Origin: Stomoxys calcitrans
Taxonomy: Eukaryota; Arthropoda; Insecta; Diptera; Muscidae
Direction of reading: 5' to 3'
DNA length: 64,000 nt
NCBI RefSeq assembly: GCF_963082655.1
Contig: NC_081552.1
Location: forward strand, 183,628,571-183,692,570
Part shown: in pieces, positions 54,691 to 64,000 of the stretch
How positions within the stretch are numbered: the stretch's first letter is position 1
Layout of the letters: each line of letters begins with the position of its first letter
Translations under genes and position numbers: made by a program
The notes under the pieces: generated by a model
Seen by the model: only the letters and a program-made list of their open reading frames with translations
What the model was told of the DNA's origin: nothing
Databases searched by the model: none

Positions 54691-55250
54691 ACAAGTAAGG
54701 CCGGGCCGAATCTTACATGCCCTCTACCATGGATCGCAAGGAAAGAATTACTATAACATTGGAACTATAATATCAAGTTATCGTCGGATTCGGACCATAA
54801 TTAAATTGAATGTTGGAGACCATTGTTAAAGTCCTTGTGTAAAATTTCAGCCAATTCGAATAAAACTTGCGCCCTCAAGGGGCTCAATATGTAAAATAAG
54901 GAGATCGGTTTATATGGGAGCTGTAACAGGCTATAGACCGATTCAGACCGAATTGAACCACACTTAGCACAGTTATTGGAAATCATAACAAAACACCTCA
55001 TGCGAAATTTCAGCCAAATCGGATAAGAAAGGCGCCCTCTAGTGACGCAAGAAGTCAAAATCGAAGATCGGTTTATGGGGCAGCTATATCAAAAAATGGA
55101 CAGATATGGCCCATTTACAATTCCAACCGACCTACACTAATTAAAAGTATTCGTGCAAATTTCAAGCGGCTAGCTTTACTTCTTGGAAAGTTAGCGTGCT
55201 TTCGACAGATAGACGGACGGACATGGCTAAATCGACTTAATATAAAAAAT
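54691..55250 (-). mobile_element. Hairpin-ended element, reverse, adjoining copy
   Basis: It starts AACAAGTAAGGCCGGGCCG, a tail with a deletion in the left stem arm. Two units and the closing segment (GATAGACGGACGGACATGGC) follow. The head is lost. Confidence 0.7.
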
Positions 55251-55728
55251 ATGCCATTTGAGAATGGATAGAAATATCTCTTTGAAATTTGAAGTAATTG
55301 GAGGTGTTAACAAGATCGTGTGAAAAATTTCAAGGTTGTCTGTGCGCCTCTTGGCGGGAACCTTAATTTGGTCGCCTCGGCTTGTCAAAAAATTGTTTGG
55401 GCTGAAAAATCTTCACTTGGGGGTCAGATTTTCAAAATTCCTTTTCTACTGGATAGTGCGCACAATCCTTACAAAAAGACTGCTTGAGGTATACAATATC
55501 TCCACTGGTTTCGGGAATATATGAGTTTTAATTTTTTTTTGTTGAAATTTTGGCCGAAATTGACTTCATATTTTGCAATTTACGAAGGCATTTCTGGTTC
55601 GATTTTCTTTTTTTCAAGCATGATTTAAATTTGTGACAAAATTTACATCGACTGTGCCACAAAAACAGTCCACAACTGATTATTCAGTTAAAAGTTATAC
55701 AGTTTGAAAATAAACAAGTAGCAAGTAA
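55251..55728. other. Unclassified A+T-rich sequence
   Basis: No repeat or gene is supported. Confidence 0.4.
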
Positions 55729-57072
55729 AAAGGTGTTAAGTTCGGCCGGGCCGAACTTTGGATACCCACCAACTCGGGTATATATGTAAACCCCCTTTCG
55801 TCACAATCCGAGGAAAATTGGATAACTTATGCATTCAAATTCGGCACGGACATTGAGAGGCCTAATAAATATAAGCCACTGTACAATTTTGTAGAACAAA
55901 ATATTGGTCTTTTTGGCAGCTATATCCAAATATAAGCCGATCTGAACCATATAGGACACGGATGTCGAAAAGCCTAACATAGGCCCTACGTCAAATTTCA
56001 GCGAAATCGGATAATAAATGCGCTTTTTATAGGGCCAAGATTTTAAATCGAGAGATTGTTGTATATGGCACCTATAACCAAATCAGGACCGATCTGGACA
56101 AAATTAAGCAAGGATATAATAATCAAGGATTTTTATGGGATTAAGACCCTCAATTGGAAGATAGGTCTGTATGACAGCTATATCTATATAGTCTGATCTG
56201 ACTCATATTTAGGTCGGATACCGGGAGGTCTAAAACAACTTACTTACCGATCTCAACCGTATGACGGTCGTGTAATGGGAGGCTCAAAATAAATCACTGT
56301 TTCAAATTTCAGCGAAATCGGATAAAAAATAAAGCTTTTATGGGCTTCAGACCCCATATCGGCAGATCGGTCTATATGCCAGCTATATCTTAATATAGTC
56401 AGATCTGAATCATATTAAGGTCGTATATCGCAAGGCTTAAAACAACTCACTGTTTCAAATTTCGAAATCGGTTAAAAAATGAAGATTTTATGGGCTTCAG
56501 ATCTTTTATCGGGAGATCGGTCTACATGACAGCTATATCTAAATACAGTCCGATCGGAACCATATCTAGGTCGGATGATGGAAGGCCTTAAACAACTCAC
56601 CGTCTCAAATTTCAGCGAAATCGGATAAAAACATAAAGCATTTATGGGCTTCAGACCCTTTATCGGCAGATCGGTCTATGTGGCAGCTATATCTAATTAT
56701 AGTCCGATCGTGCCCATGTTTAAGTCAGATGTCGGGAGGCTTAAAGTAACTCACTGATTCAAATTTCAGAACAATCGGATGATAAATAAAGCTTTTATGG
56801 GCATTAGACCCTTTATCGGCAGATCGGTCTATGGCAGCTAGATCTAAATATAGTCCGATCTGAACTATATTTGGATCAGATGTGGGGAGATCTAAAATTA
56901 CTCCCTGTTTTTTCCATGTACCCTTTATCGGCAGATCGGTCTATATAGCAGAAATATCCATATATGGTCCGAGAAATGTCAACTTTAACAGGTGCTGTAT
57001 GTACTTCCAAATAGGCAATTATTTATTAAAAAGTTCTCAAATTCCAAGGCCCAGATATCCCATTTGGCCACA
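55729..57072 (+). repeat. ~150-165 bp tandem units with perfect tail hairpin
   Basis: A perfect 9 bp stem, AAGTTCGGC with GCCGAACTT around CGG, is at 55738-55758. About eight second-type units follow (GCAGATCGGTCTATATG, AGCTATATCTAAATATAG). The period is about 150-165 bp. Confidence 0.75.
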
Positions 57073-57074
57073 TG

Positions 57075-57895
57075 TTTTTATACCCACCACCATAGAATGG
57101 GGGTATACTTAGCTAATCATTCCGTTTATAACACCTCAAAATGTTTGTCTAAGACCCCATAAAGTACATATATTGATATTGATCGTCTCAACGTTCTGAG
57201 TCGATCTAGCCATGTCCGCCCGTCCGTCTGTCGAAATCACGATAGCAGTCGAACGCCTACAGCTAGTTGCTTAAAATTTTGCACAGGTACTTAATATTGA
57301 TGAATGTCGTTGAGAATTGAAAATGGGCCTCTGGAATACGCGATTATTGTGCGATTTGCGGTTGAAAGCAGTCTCTAATCTGATATAGCTCCCATTGAAA
57401 TCGATCTCCCGATTTTACTTCTTGAGCCCTTACAAGCCACAGTTTTTGTCCGATGTGGCTGAAATTGAGCATGTGGTGATCTGTTATGACATTCAACAAC
57501 TGTACTAAGTAAAGTCCCAATCGGTTAATAACCTGATATAGCTCCCATATAAATCGATCTCCCGATTTGACTTCTTGAGCCCTTACCAGCCGCAGTTTTT
57601 GTCCGATTAGGCTTAAATTTAGCATGCTGTGTTCTGTTACGACTTTCAACAACTGTGCCAAATAAGATTCAAATCAGTCTATAACCTGATATGGCTCCCA
57701 AGTAAACTGGTCTCTCGATCATCCTTGTTCGGTTCTTTAAAGCTTTAATTTTTTATGGTTTGACAGAAGTTTGGTATGTAGAATAAAATTATGCCCTTCT
57801 ACTAAATTTATTTGGTATACCTTTTAAGCAGAAAACATGGAGATGGGTTCTCAATATTCGGCCCGGTTCAACTAAGCACGCTTTTACTTGTTTGC
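57075..57895 (+). mobile_element. Hairpin-ended element, near complete
   Basis: The head TATACCCACCACCATAGAATG and GGGGGTATA is at 57079. The diagnostic segment is TCGATCTAGCCATGTCCGCC. Three units follow, with a tail (ATTCGGCCCGGTTCAACTAAG, TTTTACTTGTTTG) at about 57855-57892. Confidence 0.78.
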
Positions 57896-57914
57896 TTGAA
57901 AATCTATTATCTAA

Positions 57915-58740
57915 CACAATAAAAGTGTGCTAAGTTCGGCTGGGCCGAATCTTGGGAACCCACCACCCTGGATTCTGCTAAAAATTTATACAATATAAAT
58001 TAAGTTGAAGGGCATAATTTTATTACACATACCAAACCTCTGTCAAACCTGCAAAAATTAAAGCTTCTAGAAACCGAACAAGGATGATCGAGAGACCGGT
58101 TTATATGGGAGCTATATCAGGTTAAAGACTGATTGGGACCGTACTCAGCGCAGTTCTTGAAAGTTTTTACAGAACACTAATTGCAAAATTTTAGCCAATT
58201 CGGACAAAAATAGCGGCTTCCAGGGGCTCAAGAAATTAAATCGGGGGATCGGTTTGTATGGGAGCTATATCAGGTTATAGACCGATTAAAACCGTATTAG
58301 GCACCGTTGTTGAAAGTCACAGCATTATGTGAAAAAATTTCAGCCAAATCAGATGAAAATTGTGGCTTTCGGGGGCTTAAAGAGTCAAATCGGTTTATAT
58401 GGGAGTCATATCAGGTTCACGACCGATTTGAGCGGTACAGTTGTTGGATGTCATAACAGAACACCATGTGCAGATTTTCAGCTAAATCGAACAAAATTGC
58501 CTCTTCCTGGGGCTCGAGAAGTTTAATCTGTGGATTTTGGTTTATGTGGGAGCTATATCCAAATCTGAACCGATATGGCCCATTTGCAATCCCCAACGAC
58601 CTAAATCAATATTAGGTATCTGTGCACAATTAAGGCGGCTAGCTTTACGCGTTCGACCGCTATCGTGATTTCGACAGACGGACACGGCTAGATCGACTCA
58701 GGATGTCGAAACGATCAATATATGATTTATGGCGGAACGG
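57915..58740 (-). mobile_element. Hairpin-ended element, reverse orientation
   Basis: The tail (AAGTTCGGCTGGGCCGAATC) is at 57933. Four reversed units follow (GGGAGCTATATCAGGTTA), then the closing segment CGACAGACGGACACGGCTAG. The head is cut by copy 2 of the unclassified repeat. It faces the previous element. Confidence 0.72.
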
Positions 58741-58744
58741 ATTA

Positions 58745-60592
58745 TCCCAGTTTTAGGGAGAAAGAGAGCTTCATTACTTTTATAAATAATGCCAACATTT
58801 GAAGCATCAACACAATATTTACCATTCGAAGCAATCAAAGTCGAGTGTTTGTACGATTAAGTCGTGGTGAACAGAATTTTTAGCGCTTTCCGTTTCCACT
58901 TCTACAGTCATACGGAGTGAAGATGCAATCCATAGTACTCTTTCTCTCTTCCTTTCATTGGCTTCCACTGCTCTGGAAAGACCATTTCGAGTTCAACAAG
59001 ACATGCTGTTTTTGATTAGAAGCGAGAGAGAAAGAAAGAGAGCGATAATATGTGTTCAACTCAGCCATCAGTGGCACTGATTCCGTTTCCACATTATCTA
59101 TGGAAAACGAGAGAAGAGCGAAAGCTAAAATCCCCTGTTTCGCATTTCGCATTTTGCTGTATGCATGAGTGTGTTAGTAAGCAAAATGTTAAGAAGAGCA
59201 TCATCCATCCAAGCTGTTTGAAAATGTCTGCAATTTTGTTAAACTGTTTAGTTCTTTATCAGCGATCGGCGGGCGAACACTGAAGAATCGGTCGGTAATT
59301 GTGTCGTATACTCTAGTACAAGACAACAGCAACTTAATTGCAAAATATAAAACTATTGAAATACGTATTGAAATATAAAATTTCTTCTGTTCAAGAATCT
59401 AAAAAAAAACTTTGCCATTCATTTCTGATTTCGTTCGTTAAGATGTGTGCGCTGAGTGTGTCGTGAGTGTAAGTGTTTTAGAACAATGAAACATAAAAAA
59501 CAAAAACTTCATGGTTGATCTTATTTGTGTTCGGTTAACGCGATAAATGTTGGCAGGCAAGAAAAGAAAGAAGTTTTTGACAAAAAGGCTGTGATTGAAA
59601 TGTTTGGTAAAAGAAGCAAACAATTAGAATCAGAAAGCAAGTGTTTTAATCAAATTAAAAACCAAAAATATATAAAAAAGTTATATAATTTTATTACTAA
59701 TATGCAAGAATGCCTATAAAATAAATCTTACGTCTTGTAGTTGTTGTTGTTGTAGTCGTAACAGTGTGTTGTACACTGAGACAACAGCCCTTGCCGATGA
59801 AAGAAGCCATCGGGTCAATCCGGTACGGGATTGCCTTATATTTGTGTCATACTAATGTAGTTGCTGTATATTTTCAACGTCTTCTAAATAAAACTCATGT
59901 CATACATTTGTTAAAGCAAAATTCTTAAGCAACTGCACCCACCATATACACAAGAAATATTTAATATCAGCACAGTAGGTCTCAACACATGGATCAGTTA
60001 TAAAATGCCCTTAACCATTGTTGGTTTGTTCGTGTGCATACAGTTCTGCCGGCAGAACTGCTGACGTCGTCGTCGTTGTAGGCATCGTTTCGCGCTGCGC
60101 AAGTGTGTTAGAAACCCCAAGTAAAGCAAAGCTTTTGTGTAATACATAGCAACAGGCAACTGTTTGCAAAGGAATATAAGTGTGTGTAAGAGGGATACGG
60201 GAAAGCAAAAACAGCAACAACAGTAGCTGCTATGCTGTTGTTTTGGTTTGATGAACAGATCATCTCGTGTGTTTGTGCACTTAAAAGAAATCTCTTGTTG
60301 GCAGAGTGTTTTTGCAATCCAAAAGAGGCAGAGAGTGTCTGGTTGAGAGAGAGAGAGAGTGCATTTAACATAGAACTGTAAGAGCGATGATAAGTAGACG
60401 TGTTTCGTTGCAGTTATAGGGGCATAACATGGCCTTGAATGAAGGTGAAAAAAAAAAACTTTGAATATGTGAATCATACAATCGTTGAAGCATCCTAATA
60501 GAACAGAAAATCTTACAAGTTCTATGAGTAAAAGCACAGAGTGTGTTATTCGTTTAAAAAGACTTTTAACTTAGAAGTGCGTGCCGTAACTA
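58745..60592 (-). repeat. Unclassified ~1.8 kb repeat, copy 2 (inverted to copy 1)
   Basis: On the - strand it matches 50695-52835 throughout. It carries a 99 bp insert (59737-59835) missing from copy 1, and lacks the hairpin element present there. It ends against a mariner element. Confidence 0.75.
59737..59835 (-). mobile_element. 99 bp LINE-derived SINE-like insert (LINE 5' tip plus CAA tail)
   Basis: The - strand starts GGCAATCCCGTACCGG and GATTGACCCGATGGC, like the 5' end of the LINE at 4.7 kb. It ends with a (CAA)n tail. Copy 1 of the host repeat has continuous sequence across the site (CTTACGCC then TTATATG in reverse), giving exact boundaries. Confidence 0.75.
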
Positions 60593-61199
60593 AAGGGTGA
60601 TTTTTTTGAGGTTAGGATTTTCATGCATTAGTATTTGACAGATCACGTGGGATTTCAGACATGGTGTCAAAGAGAAAGATGCTCAGTATGCTTTGACATT
60701 TCATCATGAATAGACTTACTAACGAGCAACGCTTGCAAATCATTGAATTTTATTACCAAAATCAGTGTTCGGTTCGAAATGTGTTCATTCACCGTAACGT
60801 TGCGTCCAACAGCATCTTTGAAAAAATACGGTCCAATGATTCCACCAGCGTACAAACCACACCAAACAGTGCATTTTTCGGGATGCATGGGCAGTTCTTG
60901 AACGGCTTCTGGTTGCTCTTCACTCCAAATGCGGCAATTTTGCTTATTTACGTAGCCATTCAAGCAGAAATGAGCCTCATCGCTGAACAAAATTTGTCAA
61001 AATTTGAACACATTTCGAACCGAACACTGATTTTGGTAATAAAATTCAATGATTTGCAAGCGTTGCTCGTTAGTAAGTCTATTCATGATGAAATGTCAAA
61101 GCATACTGAGCATCTTTCTCTTTGACACCATGTCTGAAATCCCACGTGATCTGTCAAATACTAATGCATGAAAATCCTAACCTCAAAAAAATCACCCTT
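60593..61199. mobile_element. Fold-back mariner-type element, copy 3 (607 bp)
   Basis: It has TA flanks and AAGGGTGATTTTTTTGAGG termini, ~190 bp arms and the reversed catalytic fragment (FSDEAHFCLNGYVNKQ on the - strand). It is nearly identical to copies 1 and 2. Confidence 0.92.
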
Positions 61200-61509
61200 T
61201 ACAAAGACTTGTCGGTGGGGCATATGGGGCATATGGGGCAAAACATTGTTGGAAAACCACAGCGAATATGGGTATACACGTATGTTGAGAACAACGACCT
61301 GAACCAAGTGAGGTTAGTATCAATAAATGATAAACTTTTATTTTGATCTTTAAATGTATTTACCTTTTCTAGTTGGAAGTTTTTACTATATACCACTTTT
61401 ATAATTTATGAAAATTTAACACTAAGCATTAATTACTTTTACTAACTTTCGATTTAACAGATTTATAGGAAATCGTTAAAATTTTTTGGATTTTATAAAA
61501 AATCTCCAA
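61200..61509. other. No recognised feature
   Basis: A short GGGGCATAT triplication is at 61217-61240. Otherwise nothing is supported. Confidence 0.4.
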
Positions 61510-63400
61510 ATTTGTTTGGGATGTCAATTGGATTTTTGGGCCACCAGTTAATCTCCCTCCCTCATACCCCAATTTTCAAAAACGCCAGATCTCGGAGATG
61601 CGTGCATCGACTTAAGCGAAATTTTGTATGCCACCTTGTGGTACCCCAAAAACATGAAATTGGTAAAAAAATTGGGGTCAAATAACCTGGGGGACGCCCC
61701 ATCCCAAAACCCAACCGAACGGACATGTGTACCAATTGGGACAATATGGGTATCAAACGAAAGTAGATAGAGTATGAATTTTGTACACAAATTTCACCAT
61801 AAGTGTTTGGGGGGTTCGCCACCCCCAAGGCACCCCCCAAAAGGAATCATTCACCGCTTTGGGCAATATGGGTATCAAATGAAAGATATTAAATAGTAGA
61901 ATACAAATTTGACATAAAATCTTATTTTTTAGAGTCTAAGGCGCCCACCCCCAAAAACCCCCAGCAGGACATGTTTGCCGATTGGGAGTAATGAAAGGTA
62001 TTTGAGATTAGAGTACGAACTTGGCATAAAAATGGAGCCCTAAGTGTCGGAGGGGTACCGCACCTCCAAAAACACCACCCAACGTTGCACTTTTACTGGT
62101 TTCGGCACTATGGGTATCAAATAAAAGGTTTTTAAAAGTAGTGTCCAAATCGGACATAAAAATCTTGGTGTCTGAGGGGGCCTCCCCAACCCCCCTAAAA
62201 CACCCCAGCAGGACATCTGAACCGATTGGGACGATATAGTTATCAAATAGAAGGTATTTAAAAGTATAGTAAAAAGCTAATATAAAAATGTAATCCTTGG
62301 GTTTTAATGCGCCCCAGCCTCCAAAAACCCCTCAACATTATATATATTTAGCGGTTGGGACAACATGGGTATCAAATGAAAGGTGTTCGGAAATTTAGTA
62401 CACATCTGTTATTAGAATTTGGTCCAAGGTGTCTTCGGGGCCTCTCCAACCCCAAAAACCTTTAAGCGGGCATGAATGACCAACGACACAAAAGGGGTTT
62501 AAAATGAAAGTTCTTTGAGAGTTAACTACGAATCTGATATACGCATTTGGGACCGAATCTGGGACAGGCCCTCCCACTAAATACCCTTCAATAGGACGTG
62601 TAGTTCGATCAGGTTAACATGGGAACTTAACGAAAGGTTTATGACTTAGAGTTCCAATTTTAAATTCATATAAGGATTCAAGTATCTACAATAGGTTACG
62701 TAGATCTCGGCGTTAAAGGAATCAAAAAAAGACAATCACTGGCCGTCCCACCTTACAAACTGGACATATTTGTGGATAATGGTAAATAGGGGACTCAAAT
62801 CTGATATCTGTTTTATGGCCAAGTGTTTCTGGGACGACTCATCTCATAAACCCCTTAACCACACCTATATACCGGCTATAGCAATATGTAGCTCAAATGT
62901 GGTTTTTGGGAGTAGAGTATGAATCTGATATCCACTTTCGGGCCAACGGGTTAGGCTACTCCAATCCACCACCAAAACCAAAAGAATGAAGTAGTTCTAA
63001 CATCCAAACTTTAATGGGCGGACCCTACCCTCAACCTATTTTTAAAAACGCCAGATCTCGGGGATGGGTGCACCGACATACGCGAAATTTAGTTTGTTTA
63101 TAATAACTCGAAAACAGAAATTTGGTATACATTAGGCTCAAATGAAAAGTATTTGAGACTACAGCATAAATGAAACACAGGGTATCCACCTCACCGGCAA
63201 AAACACTCTTACACCGAACATATTCACCGACCATAGCAATTTAAAGCTCAAATGTAATAAATTTGAGAGTAGAGCACCAATATGATATCCACATTGAGGT
63301 GAAAGATCTGAAAGGACTTTTTCCTGACCGTGCCTATATAGGGTTCACATAATATAAGAGAGTGAAAGAAGGCGCAGCGGAGTAGGCCCTGCCCAGCTAG
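61510..63400 (+). mobile_element. Helitron-like element with ~130 bp units and 3' CTAG end
   Basis: Units read GGGACAATATGGGTATCAAA with AGTAGA and C-rich CCCCAAAACCC segments. The terminal region is GGCGCAGCGGAGTAGGCCC, then CAG and CTAG at 63397-63400, followed by T. The 5' end was not found. Confidence 0.65.
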
Positions 63401-64000
63401 TGTATTTATATAAATATTATAAATGCGGATAATAAATGCGCTTTTTATGGCGCAAAGGCGACAGCTGTCATATATACCGATCGAGAGATCGATATATATG
63501 ACAGCTATATCCAAATCTGAACCGATCTGTTCCAAAACGAAAAGGGATGTCGAAAGGCCTAACATAATGCACTGTCCCGAATTTCTGAGAAATCGGACAA
63601 TAAATGCTCTATTTATGGGCCCAAGACCATTAATCGAGAGATCGGTCTATAAGGCACATATATCCAAATCTGCACCGATCTAGGCCAAATTGCAGATAGA
63701 TGTCGAGGGGCCTATCATAACTCACTGTTCCAAATTTCAGCGAAATCAGACAATAAAGGCGCCATTAATGGATCCAAGACCTTAAATCGAGAGATCGGTC
63801 TACATGTCCAAATCTGAACCGATATAAACCAAATCGAAAAAGGATATCGAAGGCCCTAACACAACTTTCTGTCCCAAATTTCGGCGACGTTGGACAATAA
63901 ATGCGCCTTTTATGGGTCCATGACTTGAAATCGAGAGATCTGTCTATATGGCAGCTATATCCAAACCTGAACCGATCTGGACCAAATTGAAGAAATTTAT
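63401..64000 (+). repeat. ~152 bp tandem units, second type, running off the window
   Basis: CGGACAATAAATGC-type segments lie at 63425, 63596, 63748 and 63892, each with GAGAGATCGGTCTA. The block continues past the window end. Confidence 0.75.

Noticed and set aside
60011..60537. Cysteine- and leucine-rich ORFs on the - strand at 60.0-60.5 kb
   Set aside because: They lie in the unclassified repeat, are not conserved as frames in copy 1, and are low-complexity.

Overview
The window is eukaryotic and looks like a calyptrate (muscoid) fly. It is A+T-rich and packed with transposable elements. It holds a fly-type odorant receptor with 58-82 bp minor introns, LOA/I-like and RTE-like LINEs, mariner MITEs, Helitron-like repeats, and many short elements ending in a TTCGGCC..GGCCGAA hairpin. 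I cannot name the species from sequence alone. There are no bacterial features and no CRISPR array. No conventional tRNA or rRNA gene was recognised; the tRNA-like pieces belong to SINEs.

Left third (1-25.6 kb): one host gene dominates. I assembled ten exons on the + strand (1469 to 25526) for a 7tm_6 odorant receptor of 415 residues. Every exon junction keeps phase, every intron is GT-AG, and there is a plausible TATA box and a poly(A) signal. The five large introns (1.7-6.0 kb) are filled with LINEs, MITEs, a SINE, Helitron-like sequence and hairpin-ended repeats. The four small introns are 58-82 bp and clean. Intron 8 is almost entirely one hairpin-ended element that was later split by an RTE LINE.

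Middle (25.7-41 kb): almost all repeats. Hairpin-ended elements with ~150 bp internal tandem units alternate with Helitron-like elements that have ~130 bp internal units, a 3' CTAG end and a 5' TC(TA)n end. Two fold-back mariner-type elements of ~600 bp are inserted among them.

41.2-47.4 kb: a LINE fragment is split by a ~5.0 kb Transib element. The Transib carries an intact 680-codon RAG1-like transposase (43716-45758, - strand), begins with CACAGTG, and has inverted arms of about 1.1 kb. Its right tip is missing.

47.4-64 kb: a small spliced candidate ORF of unknown nature, a second hairpin family whose stem changes on both arms, two inverted copies of an unclassified ~2 kb repeat (50.7-52.8 and 58.7-60.6 kb) that act as filled/empty sites for other insertions, a third fold-back mariner element, and more Helitron-like and ~150 bp repeats. 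The only confident host gene is the receptor. The only intact mobile-element gene is the Transib transposase.
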